This document shows, piece by piece, positions 16,115-27,610 of a stretch of 64,000 bases of DNA. A model generated the notes under the pieces. The model was not told where the DNA came from and did not search any database. It was given only the letters and a program-made list of their open reading frames with translations. Origin of the DNA: Myxococcales bacterium (lineage in GTDB: Bacteria; Myxococcota_A; Polyangia; Haliangiales; Haliangiaceae); contig JADKKI010000024.1 of NCBI GenBank assembly GCA_016720595.1, positions 124,001 to 188,000 on the forward strand. Reading direction: 5' to 3'. Within the stretch, counting starts at the first letter, position 1; every line of letters begins with the position of its first letter. Both the position numbers and the translations under genes were made by a program.

Positions 16115-17232
16115 CGCGCCTCTCCCTCCACCAGCTCGGCGACGGCTGGTACGAGTCCGAAGAGTCGACGCGCGCGGGCCTGGTGGCCGAGCTCCAGCGG
16201 ATGCGGCGGCGGCTCGTGGTCCGCCCGCTCCCGGTGCTGCTGCTCGCCGCCCTGATCACCGCCGCGGTCACCTACAAGGTCGTGCACAAGCAGCCGCTCG
16301 TCGAGGCCGAGGTCATCCTCGCGCTCACGGAGGGCCAGCTCGGTGGCACCGGGCAGGCCGGGATCCCCGCGGATCAGCTGCGGGCCTACGTCAACGCCGT
16401 GCTCCTGCCGGACCAGCAGCTGATCGCGATGATCGAGCGCCGGAACATGTACACGCTCCGCAAGAAGCTCGGCGCTCAGTTCGCGCTGGGCGAGCTGCGC
16501 GAGCAGATCGAGATCGATATCTGGAAGAACTCGTTCCAGTACTACGACGACGACGATTCCACCGCGAAGAAGTCCGCGCGCATCGGGATCACGGTGATGG
16601 ATGCCGATCCGGATCAGGCGTTCGCAGTGGCCCACGATCTCGCGAGCATCGCGATCGTGCAGCACGAGATCGAGCGCGAGCGGATCACCCGCGCGGTGAC
16701 CGACGAGGTCACGTTGATGCGCGAGGCCACCGCGACCAAGCTCGGTGGCCTCGAGACAGCGATCGCGCTCAAGCAGGCGGCCCTGATCCGCGCCAAGCAG
16801 GACGGCAAGAACGGCCTCGCCTCCGCGATCCTGCTCGACCTGGCCACGCTCGGCAGCCAGCACAAGCACGCGTCCGAGCAGATGCACTCGATCTCCACCA
16901 CCCGCGACGGCATCGCAGATCAGATCTCGGCGGCGGGCCTCGATCTGACGCTGCAGATCGTTGAAGAGCGGCGCCCCGAGCGGCCGGAGCGGTCGAAGTT
17001 CGTGCTGATCATGGTGCTGGTCGTGGTCGGGACCGGTTCGCTGATCGGGGCTGCCTTGTTCATCGGCGCGTTTGACTCCCGGATCCACGATACCGACGAC
17101 GTGGAGCGGCTCGGCCTGCCAGTGCTCGGGCATGTGCCCGGATTCGCTGGTGACTCCGTCGGTTCCTTGCACGCACGAGGTGCGCGGCGCGCTCGTGTAG
17201 GATCGGTGATGCGATGGCGCTCTCCTCGGTAA
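16111..17232 (+). CDS. Wzz-type polysaccharide chain-length/co-polymerase protein, short form
   Basis: 373 residues, ATG overlapping the previous stop (ATGA). It has a transmembrane helix at about 40-59, a long periplasmic helical region, and a second helix at about 297-320, the topology of polysaccharide co-polymerases. The periplasmic part has coiled-coil character (TATKLGGLETAIALKQAALI). After the second helix the chain runs about 50 residues into the cytoplasm (DSRIHDTDDVERLGLPVLGHVPG), the sequence usually joined to a BY-kinase in fused homologues. No ATPase domain is attached. The pair with the next Wzz gene is probably partly redundant or hetero-oligomeric. Confidence 0.88.
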   Translation: MTRLSLHQLGDGWYESEESTRAGLVAELQRMRRRLVVRPLPVLLLAALITAAVTYKVVHKQPLVEAEVILALTEGQLGGTGQAGIPADQLRAYVNAVLLPDQQLIAMIERRNMYTLRKKLGAQFALGELREQIEIDIWKNSFQYYDDDDSTAKKSARIGITVMDADPDQAFAVAHDLASIAIVQHEIERERITRAVTDEVTLMREATATKLGGLETAIALKQAALIRAKQDGKNGLASAILLDLATLGSQHKHASEQMHSISTTRDGIADQISAAGLDLTLQIVEERRPERPERSKFVLIMVLVVVGTGSLIGAALFIGAFDSRIHDTDDVERLGLPVLGHVPGFAGDSVGSLHARGARRARVGSVMRWRSPR

Positions 17233-18704
17233 CCCCCCGCGACCGCCTCCAGCGGATCGGCGATCTCGGCAAGAAGACGCTGCGCTACTGGTGGCTGATC
17301 GCCGTGTTCGCGGTGGTCGGCGGCGGCCTGTCGCTGGCGTTCGCGATGTTCAAGGCGAAGACCTACCAGTCGTGGGCCACCCTGTTCTATCAGGAGCGGA
17401 TCCAGACCCAGCTGATGACGCCCAACCGCGAGGAGGTCTCGCAGCGCAACATCGGCGATCGCTACCGCGAGCTCCTGCTCGCGCGCGCGCAGCTCGAGCA
17501 GGTGCTCGCCGATCCCAAGCTCGATCCGTTCCCGAACCTCGACGATGACGAGGTCAAGATCGACAAGCTCCGCCAATCGATCCGGTTCGAGGCGCGTGGC
17601 GCCAACGCGTTCCGCATCACCTACAGCGACATGGATCCGGATCGCGCGAAGGCCGTCACCCTGCGGCTGACCGAGCTCCTGAAGGACAAGGACAAGGACC
17701 TCCGCAACGAGATCGCGCAGGCCACCGTGACCTTCGCGACCGAGCAGAAGGAGACCGCCTCCGTCGCGCTGCGCAAGGAGGAGCTGGCCCTCGCCGAGTT
17801 CCTCGCGCAACACCCCGAGTTCGCGCAGGACGCCAACCAGAACAACTCCGAGGGCGCGTCGATCCGTGCGATCCGCAATCAGAAGACCACCACGGGCAAC
17901 GCCCGGATGTATGCCCTCGAGCGCCAGCGCCAGCGCATCCAGGCGCGGCTCAGCGCGAACCCCGATGCCCCGCCGGTCCGGACCGTCGTCGCGGCGACCC
18001 CGGAGCGGATCGCCGCCGAGGCCAATGCCGACGAGGCCAAGCGGGAGCTCGGCTCCGCCCAGCGCGAGCTCGAAGATGCCAAGACCCGCTACACCGACAA
18101 GCACCCCACGGTGATCAAGGCGCAGGAGCGCGTGGCCGCGGCGCAGCAAAAGCTCCGGTCGGCCCAGGCCGCCATCCCGCCCTCCGTCGAGACCTCGGTG
18201 GCCCCCGCGACCCCGCAGGATCGCGCGAAGCTGCAGAAGGAGCTCGATCAGCTCGAGCAGCAGATCGCGTCGGAGCAGAAGAAGGCCGGCGCCGGATCCG
18301 CGGCCGCCGCCGATGCGAGCACGAACTGGGTGGTCCAGCTGGAGACCCAGCACGCCGATCTCCGGCGCGCTGTGGCCGAGCAGCGTGAGCACGTGGAGTC
18401 CCTCGCCGACTCGGTGTTCCGCGCGCAGATCGATGCGAGCCAGAAGCTCGCCGAGCAAGGCGGCCGCCTCTCGGTCGTCGACCCTGCGTTCAAGCCGATC
18501 AAGCCGTCGGGTCCGGGCAAGACGATCTTCCTGCTCGCCGGCATGGTGCTCTTCCTCTCGCTCGGTGTCAGCCTTGCCGTCGGGCTCGCCGTGATCGACG
18601 ATCGCCTCTACCGCCGCGCGGATCTCGATCAGCTCGGGATCGCCGTTCTCGCCGTGATCCCCAAGGCCCGGCTCCAGCCACACCGGCGAAGGAAGCACTC
18701 GTGA
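17214..18704 (+). CDS. Wzz/GumC-type polysaccharide co-polymerase with long coiled coil
   Basis: 496 residues from the ATG at 17214, overlapping the previous gene by 19 nt. Transmembrane helices lie at about 26-46 and 437-461. The periplasmic region between them is dominated by heptad-like segments ([38 protein letters not shown]) typical of the GumC/ExoP family. The cytoplasmic tail [22 protein letters not shown] leads to the separate ATPase gene downstream. It should set chain length and help export of the exopolysaccharide. Confidence 0.92.
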   Translation: MALSSVTPRDRLQRIGDLGKKTLRYWWLIAVFAVVGGGLSLAFAMFKAKTYQSWATLFYQERIQTQLMTPNREEVSQRNIGDRYRELLLARAQLEQVLADPKLDPFPNLDDDEVKIDKLRQSIRFEARGANAFRITYSDMDPDRAKAVTLRLTELLKDKDKDLRNEIAQATVTFATEQKETASVALRKEELALAEFLAQHPEFAQDANQNNSEGASIRAIRNQKTTTGNARMYALERQRQRIQARLSANPDAPPVRTVVAATPERIAAEANADEAKRELGSAQRELEDAKTRYTDKHPTVIKAQERVAAAQQKLRSAQAAIPPSVETSVAPATPQDRAKLQKELDQLEQQIASEQKKAGAGSAAAADASTNWVVQLETQHADLRRAVAEQREHVESLADSVFRAQIDASQKLAEQGGRLSVVDPAFKPIKPSGPGKTIFLLAGMVLFLSLGVSLAVGLAVIDDRLYRRADLDQLGIAVLAVIPKARLQPHRRRKHS

Positions 18705-19621
18705 CCACACCGAAGCGCCCACCGGGCCGGTTCGGCGACGCGCCCTCCTCCCCGGAGCGCCGCGGTGCGCCACTCCCCCTCCTCACCCAGCCAATGCTCC
18801 CGATCGTCGATCACGATGGACCGGATCAGACCCGCGTCGACAACGCACTCGGCCAGGTCAAGCCCGAGACCGCCGCGGTGTTGTTCGGCAGGTCCACGGT
18901 CGCGATGACCGTGCAGCCCAAGGCCTCGCTCGCCCCCACGTCGCATCCATCTCTCGCGCCTCCGGAGATCGGGCTGACCCAGCACGCACTCCCCGACGAG
19001 GAGCCGGATCGCCGGCTGACGCTCATGATCGATCCGGACTCCGAACGCGCTGCGGCGTTCCGCGTGCTCCGGCATCACCTGCTCGAGCTGGGCCGCCCGC
19101 AGTGCGTGGTGGTGTCCTCGCCGCGCCAGGGCGATGGCAAGACGACCACGGCCACGAACCTCGCCCTCGCGCTCGCCGAGTGCGGGCGCGCGAAGGTCCT
19201 CCTCGTCGAGACCCACCTCCGTCGTCCGCAGCTCGCCGCCGTGTTCAAGCTGGTGCCGCCGTGGTGCTTCGCCGAGCAGCTCGCCGCGCACCGGCACCAG
19301 CCGATGATGCCGTGGTCCGTCGTGGACATCCCGCAGCTGTGGCTCCACGTGGCCGCGATCAATCCGCGCATCGAGCAGACCCAGCTCCTCGATGGTCCCG
19401 CGTTCGCGATCGCGATGGAGCGCCTCCGCCTCGGCGGCTACGACCACATCGTGATCGACGCGCCCCCGGTGCTCGGCTCCGCTGATGTCAACCTGATGGC
19501 CGACGCCGCCGACGCCGTGATCCTGGCCCTCCGCGCCCGCGTAACCACCACGCGTGACCTACGCAAGGCGATCGATCAGCTCGGCGCCGCGAAGGTCGTC
19601 GGCACCGTGCTCGTCCAGTAG
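18701..19621 (+). CDS. BY-kinase-like ATPase (CpsD/ExoP type) with altered Walker A'
   Basis: 306 residues from a GTG at 18701 overlapping the previous stop by 4 nt. The first 105 residues are Pro-rich and disordered. The ATPase core has Walker A ([12 protein letters not shown], about 138-149) and Walker B ([14 protein letters not shown], about 249). The Walker A' segment reads [11 protein letters not shown], where BY-kinases normally have a D-x-D pair, so both acidic positions are changed. There is no C-terminal Tyr cluster. It may therefore bind nucleotide and partner with the Wzz proteins without classic autophosphorylation. Confidence 0.9.
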   Translation: MTTPKRPPGRFGDAPSSPERRGAPLPLLTQPMLPIVDHDGPDQTRVDNALGQVKPETAAVLFGRSTVAMTVQPKASLAPTSHPSLAPPEIGLTQHALPDEEPDRRLTLMIDPDSERAAAFRVLRHHLLELGRPQCVVVSSPRQGDGKTTTATNLALALAECGRAKVLLVETHLRRPQLAAVFKLVPPWCFAEQLAAHRHQPMMPWSVVDIPQLWLHVAAINPRIEQTQLLDGPAFAIAMERLRLGGYDHIVIDAPPVLGSADVNLMADAADAVILALRARVTTTRDLRKAIDQLGAAKVVGTVLVQ

Positions 19622-19686
19622 GTACCCGAATAGGGAACAGGGAAGCGGAGCCGGGAACCTGAAGTTCAGGATCCGTTCTAAGACCG

Positions 19687-22904
<3,218 letters not shown>

Positions 22905-22908
<4 letters not shown>

Positions 22909-23930
22909 CGCGTCACCGTCACGGGCTGGCCATCGACCAGCGCGTCTGGAGCATCGATGACCACCAGCTCGCCATCGCGGACGCCCGAGCGCAGCTCGAT
23001 CCGCTCCTCGGCGCTGCGCCCGGTCCGGACCAGTCGCATGCGCGCCGCGCCGTCAGCGACCACGTAGACCGCCTCGAGCTGGCCGTGACGGACCACCGCA
23101 CGCACCGGCACGGTGAGCGCGTGGACCTCGCTCGCTGGCACGGTGGCGCGCCCGAACGCACCGGCGCGCAGGCGGGGATCAGGAGGAAGCGCGAGCTTCA
23201 CGAGCACGGTGCGGCTGATCGCATCGGCGTTCGGGCTGATCTCCGCGACGGTGGCCGTGATCGCCGCATCGATCACGTCGAGGCGGACCTGGATGCCGGG
23301 AGCGTGCTCGAACGCGCGCGCGAGGTTCTCCGGCACGGTCGCCTCGAACCGCAGGGAGCTCGGATCCTCGATCACGCACACCGGCTTGCCGGGCATCGCC
23401 ATGTCCCCGGCGTTCGCGAGCTTGGCGGTGACCACGCCGGCGAACGGGGCGCGCATCGTCGCGTACCCCGCCATCGCGGCCGCCTCGGCGCGCGCGGCCT
23501 CGGCGATCCGGTGACGCGACACCGCCGCGTCGTAGTCCGCTCCCGGGAGCGCGCCACTGGCGTGCAGTCGGGTCACGCGCGCGAGCTCGAGATCGGCCTG
23601 GGCCAGCGTCTCGCGGGCCTGATCGAGCCGGGCGTTCAGCTCCTGGACTGACAGGCGGGCGATCACGTCCCCGGCCTTGACCCGACTACCCAGCACGCAG
23701 TGCAGCTCGGCGAGCTTGCCCATCACGGTCGGCGACAGCTCGACGGTGTCGCGCGCCCGGACCGTGCCGATCACCTCCTCGCCGACCATCCGGGTCACCA
23801 TCCGGGCCGGCTCGGCGTGGACCGCCCGGCTCGCCGGCAGGTGGTCCTCGGGCTCGTGGTGCTTGGAGCTGCGGCAGCCGGCGAGGACGACGAGGCCGCC
23901 AAACGTCAGCAAGAGCGTGCGATCGGGCAT
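22905..23930 (-). CDS. RND efflux periplasmic adaptor (membrane fusion protein) lipoprotein
   Basis: 341 residues. The signal peptide [19 protein letters not shown] gives Cys19 as lipidation site. The order of domains is that of HlyD/AcrA adaptors: half lipoyl domain ([25 protein letters not shown]), short coiled coil ([21 protein letters not shown]), second lipoyl half ([22 protein letters not shown]), beta barrel and a membrane-proximal end ([20 protein letters not shown]). It links the RND pump to an outer-membrane channel. It is the first gene of the two-gene operon and is divergent from the methyltransferase gene (84 bp between starts). Confidence 0.94.
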
Positions 23931-24014
23931 CTTCCGGCGTCAGAGCCGGGGAGGCGTCAAAGGATTCAGGAAATTGGCCCGAACCGTTCAGCCTTCCGCC
24001 AGACTCTCACGGGC

Positions 24015-24611
24015 ATGACGACCTTCTGGGATGAGCGCTATTCGGGCGAGGACTATGCCTACGGGACCGAACCGAACGACTTCCTCCGCGCCGAGGCGCA
24101 CCGCATCCCGCCTGGCCCGGTCCTGTGCCTTGCTGAAGGCGAGGGCCGCAACGCGGTGTTCCTCGCGGGCCTGGGTCACCAGGTCACCGCGGTCGATCAG
24201 TCTGCGGCGGGGCTGCGCAAAGCCGAGCGGCTCGCGCAGCGCAACGGCGTCACCCTCGAGCTGATCCAGGCGGACCTCGCGACGTTCGATCTGGGACGCG
24301 ATCAGTGGAGCGGGATCGTCGAGATCTTCGTGCACCTACCGCCCGAGCTGCGTCGACGGATTCACGCCCAGATCCCGCTCGCCTTGCGCCCCGCCGGGGC
24401 GTTCGTGCTGGAGGTCTATCGCCCCGAGCAGCTCGTGCACGACACCGGGGGCCCGAAGGACGCGGCGCTGCTGTGCTCGCTCGCAGACCTTCGCCAGGAG
24501 CTCGCGCCTCTCGAGCTCGTGATCGCCCGCGAGGTCGACCGGGAGATCCACGAGGGTCGGTTCCACACCGGAGCGAGCGCCACGGTCCAGCTCGTCGGTC
24601 ACCGCCGCTGA
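24015..24611 (+). CDS. Class I SAM-dependent methyltransferase (TehB-like)
   Basis: 198 residues from the ATG at 24015. It begins TTFWDERYSGEDYAYGTEPN, the typical N-terminal motif of small TehB/thiopurine-type methyltransferases. The SAM site is VLCLAEGEGRNAVFLAGLG (motif I) with the acidic VTAVDQS at the end of strand 2 and IQADLATFDL later. Targets in this family include tellurite, thiopurines and small metabolites, so the substrate is open. It sits divergent from the efflux operon, which may hint at a detoxification role, but that is inference. Confidence 0.88.
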   Translation: MTTFWDERYSGEDYAYGTEPNDFLRAEAHRIPPGPVLCLAEGEGRNAVFLAGLGHQVTAVDQSAAGLRKAERLAQRNGVTLELIQADLATFDLGRDQWSGIVEIFVHLPPELRRRIHAQIPLALRPAGAFVLEVYRPEQLVHDTGGPKDAALLCSLADLRQELAPLELVIAREVDREIHEGRFHTGASATVQLVGHRR

Positions 24612-24624
24612 GCGCTCGCGTCGA

Positions 24625-25017
24625 TCACGCGAGACGTTCGAGCACGCGCACCAGCTTGCCGCGGACTTCCTCGGCGATCGCCGCCAGCGCTGGATGGCCC
24701 GCGGCCATCGTCTGCATCGGATCGACCGCGGTCACCACGGCGTGGCCTGCATCGTCCTCGTAGACGACGACGTTGCACGGGAGCATCACACCAACCCCGA
24801 GATCGGTCTGGAGTGCGCGATGGGCGAGTGGCGGGTTACACGCTCCGAGGATCTTGTAGCGCCGGAACTCCACCCCGAGCTTGTTCTGCAGGGTGTTGCG
24901 GATGTCGATCTCGGTGAGCACGCCGAACCCCTCGGTCTTCAACGCATCGACGACCTTGAGGAGCGCCTCGTCGTACCCGATCGACAGCTGTCGTCTCATG
25001 CCCGGCATGGTGGTCAT
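24625..25017 (-). CDS. DUF302 family protein
   Basis: 130 residues from the ATG at 25017; a start at 25080 is possible but would overlap the upstream gene by 32 nt, and an internal ATG at 24999 would also leave the whole domain intact. The sequence matches the DUF302 pattern: YDEALLKVVDALKTEGFGVL, TEIDIRNTLQNKLG, YKILGACNPPLAHRAL and LPCNVVVYEDDAG. DUF302 proteins are often beside thioredoxins and sulfur or heavy-metal genes and their function is not established. It is the last gene of the minus-strand cluster 24625-26035. Confidence 0.85.
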   Translation of the reverse strand: MTTMPGMRRQLSIGYDEALLKVVDALKTEGFGVLTEIDIRNTLQNKLGVEFRRYKILGACNPPLAHRALQTDLGVGVMLPCNVVVYEDDAGHAVVTAVDPMQTMAAGHPALAAIAEEVRGKLVRVLERLA

Positions 25018-25048
25018 GTGGGTGAGAGCCCACGCGCCGGGAGAAGGT

Positions 25049-25655
25049 TCACGGCGCGGACCGATCTGGTGCCACGTCATGACAGCGATGCGCCTCGGCC
25101 ATCCCTCGCTCGGCCATCCAGCTGACGAGCTGAGCGTGTGCGCGCACCGCAGCCACCGCCGCGGGGGTCTTCCCGCGCTCGGTGACGTGGATGCCGCCGG
25201 TGATCGGCTCGACAGTCACCTCGATCTCGCCAGCCGCGGCGAACACCTTCCGGAACAGCGGATCGAACCCGTGGATGACCTGACCTTGCTTCATCCGCGT
25301 GACCATGTCTTCGAGGTGAGCGGGGAGCGTGGCCGCGATCTGCGGATCGGAGCTCGTGGTCCAGCTCTCGATGCCATCGGGCAGCTCCACCACCTTGCGC
25401 GTGATCTTGTCGTGGCTACCCAGCAGCTGATGGATCCGCCCCATATCGGAGCCCATCCCCATTCCACCCATCCCCATCCCACCCTGCCCCATTCCACCCA
25501 CCCTGCCCCATTCCACCCATCCCCATGTTCTCGGTGCACTCGACGTGCACGGCACGGGCCTCGGGCGCTGGCGCTGGCTTCGGACTCGCTGGCGGCGACG
25601 AGGACGAGCACGCCCCGATCAGCGCAACACCCAGCAATGCAAGGTGCAGCGTCAT
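25049..25655 (-). pseudogene. Met/Gly-rich lipoprotein broken by a 19-bp tandem duplication
   Basis: The gene starts at ATG 25655 (4-nt overlap with the thioredoxin stop) as MTLHLALLGVALIGAC, a lipoprotein signal peptide, then a Ser/Pro linker and a Met-Gly repeat (NMGMGGMGQGG). At 25482-25519 a 19-bp unit is present twice. Since 19 is 3n+1, the frame is lost there; with one copy the reading continues as MGMGGMGMGSDMGRIHQLLG through to the stop at 25049, giving 195 residues. The C-terminal half (GIESWTTSSDPQIAATLPAH, TRMKQGQVIHGFDPLFRKVF) is well-formed and probably alpha/beta. Met-rich segments can bind copper, but that is only a suggestion here. Confidence 0.82.
25482..25519 (-). repeat. 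Perfect 19-bp tandem duplication inside the Met/Gly-rich lipoprotein gene
   Basis: The plus-strand unit CCCTGCCCCATTCCACCCA occurs at 25482-25500 and again at 25501-25519 without mismatch. It lies in a longer region of related Gly/Met codons (25450-25530), the sort of sequence that slips during replication. One copy restores the open frame, two copies break it. Confidence 0.95.
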
Positions 25656-26035
25656 CGCGCACCTGCCGTGCGTCGTACGGCGCCCGCGATCTCGGCGCGA
25701 ACGGCGTCCATGTCGAGGGCCTCGATCTGCGCGACCAGCTTGTCGAGTGCCGAGCCTGGCAACGCGCCTGCCTGGGAGAACAGCAACACCCCGTCGCGGA
25801 ACGCCATCAGTGTCGGGATCGCCTGGATCCCGAGCTCCCGCGCGAGGTCCGGCTGCATCTCGGTGTCGACCTTCGCGAACGTCACGCCTGGATGACGCTC
25901 GGCGGCCGCGGCGAACACCGGTGCGAACACACGGCACGGACCACACCAGTGCGCCCACAGGTCCACCAGCACGATGCCGCGAGAGACGGTCGGTTCGAAG
26001 GTGTCTACGGTCAGCTCCTGGATCGCCATCGTCAT
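25652..26035 (-). CDS. Thioredoxin
   Basis: 127 residues with the active site WCGPC (Cys31, Cys34) in LVDLWAHWCGPCRVF, and the conserved cis-Pro block GIQAIPTLMAFRDG near residue 75. No signal peptide, so it acts in the cytoplasm. The C-terminus is about 20 residues longer than standard thioredoxin (ALDMDAVRAEIAGAVRR). It is the first gene of the cluster with the Met/Gly-rich lipoprotein (4-nt overlap) and the DUF302 gene, which suggests a shared redox or metal-stress role. Confidence 0.96.
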   Translation of the reverse strand: MTMAIQELTVDTFEPTVSRGIVLVDLWAHWCGPCRVFAPVFAAAAERHPGVTFAKVDTEMQPDLARELGIQAIPTLMAFRDGVLLFSQAGALPGSALDKLVAQIEALDMDAVRAEIAGAVRRTAGAR

Positions 26036-26073
26036 GCCTCCACCAGAGGAGAGCCGGCGGAGCCAGAAAGGGT

Positions 26074-27552
26074 TCAGCGCCGGGGGCAGCTCGCGAGCTC
26101 GAGGAGCTCCCTGCGCGCCAGCTCCCAGGTCGCCTCGTCGGTCGGCCAGGAGGGCACTCCGGTCGCCGGCGCATCGCCCAGCGCGGTCGGCACCAGCTTC
26201 TCGGCCAGCGCGGCGGTCGCGGCCGGATCGCAGGCTGCGGCGAGCTCGAGGAGCTTCCGATCATAGAGCCCCCGCCGGATCGCGGCGAGACGGAGTGTGG
26301 GACGGCAGCCGCCCGGGCCCGGCAGCGCGAGCACGCCGTCGAGGTTGCCGTGATCCTCGCCGCCATCGAAGCTGGTCGGATCTCGCCGCACGTCCAGCTC
26401 CCTTCCGGCCAGTGGCGTGTCCTTGCGGTTGTGCCGATCGTGCCAGTACAGCGCGTCCCACACGTACCAGACCGGGAGCTTCCAGCGGTACCCGATCCAA
26501 CCCCACGTGCGCGGCCCGGGCGTCGCCGCATCCAGCACCATCGAGCCCGCCCGCGGCGGCGCCCCGTTGTAGGTCCACTGCGTGCCGTTCGCCGAGCGTG
26601 GTGTACGGAGCGAGATGTAGAGATCGATCAGGTCGCCGTACTCCGGGCGCGGATCGGCGGTCACCGCGAACCGAAACGTCTCTTGCCCGCCGCCCGCCGC
26701 GCGCACCGCCTTCGCGAGCGCGATCACCTTCGCCCGAGCCTCGGGCGTGGTGGGCTCGTCGATCGGGATCGCGAACGGCACCACACCCGTGCCACGCGTC
26801 GCCTCGATCCAGGCACGCACCTCGCCACCCGCGATCGCCGGATCGTCGGAGATCACCACCGGGAGATCGTGCATCCCGGCCACCAGCGCGCGCCGCGCGG
26901 CGTACCACTCGAGGTGCAGATCCGGCGTCAGCCACACGCCATGAGCGGCGAACAGCGTCGCGCACTGCACCTCGTCGGCGGTGGGTGCCGGGCCGGTGCT
27001 TCGCAGCTCTCGTGGATCCGCGTAGGCCCACACCCGCGGCACGAGCGGTGGGATCGTCGCAGCCACGACCCGCAGGTCCACCGGCAGGCGGCGCTCGCCG
27101 ACCGCGAGCTCCCCCGTGTAGGTGCCGGGGGCGAGCGCCTCGCTCACCGAGAGCTCGAAGTAGGCGGGGTTGCTCGTTGGCACCGTGGCCGGGGTCAGCC
27201 CATCCGCGAACGTGCCTGACCTGCCGCCGCCGTACATGTCCGTCGACGGCCGCGTCACCGCGAAGCTGTCGACCTCGTAGCCTCCGATCGTCACCCCGGT
27301 CGTTGCCAGCGTCAGGGACACGGCACCCTGGCCGCGATGCAGCACCTGGATCCCGAGCTTCTCGCCACGCGCCGCGACCAGCTGCACCCGTCCGCCGACG
27401 AGCCATGGGGTCTGCGCCGGTACTGGATCCTCGAGCCGCACGCGCGTCGATTCGCCGACGATCTGGAGGTCCGGCCCCGGGTCCGCGCGCCGGCACCCGA
27501 GCGCGGCCGCACATGTGGCCGACAAGCACGCGACGACGACCAGCTCTCTCAC
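26074..27552 (-). CDS. DUF4091 (glycoside-hydrolase-like) lipoprotein
   Basis: 492 residues from the GTG at 27552, chosen because it starts a clear lipoprotein signal peptide (VRELVVVACLSATCAAALGC). Upstream in-frame starts at 27606 and 27639 would overlap the divergent gene's start region. The N-terminal half is beta-rich; the C-terminal half carries the DUF4091 pattern: TWGWIGYRWKLPVWYVWDAL, DHGNLDGVLALPG and LRLAAIRRGLYDRKLLEL. An acidic motif FAIPIDEPTTPEA could provide a catalytic Glu. Substrate unknown; it is divergent from the glycosyltransferase-SDR fusion gene. Confidence 0.82.
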   Translation of the reverse strand: MRELVVVACLSATCAAALGCRRADPGPDLQIVGESTRVRLEDPVPAQTPWLVGGRVQLVAARGEKLGIQVLHRGQGAVSLTLATTGVTIGGYEVDSFAVTRPSTDMYGGGRSGTFADGLTPATVPTSNPAYFELSVSEALAPGTYTGELAVGERRLPVDLRVVAATIPPLVPRVWAYADPRELRSTGPAPTADEVQCATLFAAHGVWLTPDLHLEWYAARRALVAGMHDLPVVISDDPAIAGGEVRAWIEATRGTGVVPFAIPIDEPTTPEARAKVIALAKAVRAAGGGQETFRFAVTADPRPEYGDLIDLYISLRTPRSANGTQWTYNGAPPRAGSMVLDAATPGPRTWGWIGYRWKLPVWYVWDALYWHDRHNRKDTPLAGRELDVRRDPTSFDGGEDHGNLDGVLALPGPGGCRPTLRLAAIRRGLYDRKLLELAAACDPAATAALAEKLVPTALGDAPATGVPSWPTDEATWELARRELLELASCPRR

Positions 27553-27610
27553 CGAGTCCGCACCATGCCTGGGCTCCGTCGGGGTTGCTAGCGTTGTATC
27601 GTCCATCGTC

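Noticed and set aside
19658..19670. Short palindrome CCTGAAGTTCAGG between convergent genes as a terminator
   Set aside because: Only 6-bp arms with a 1-nt centre and no U tract; too weak to call.
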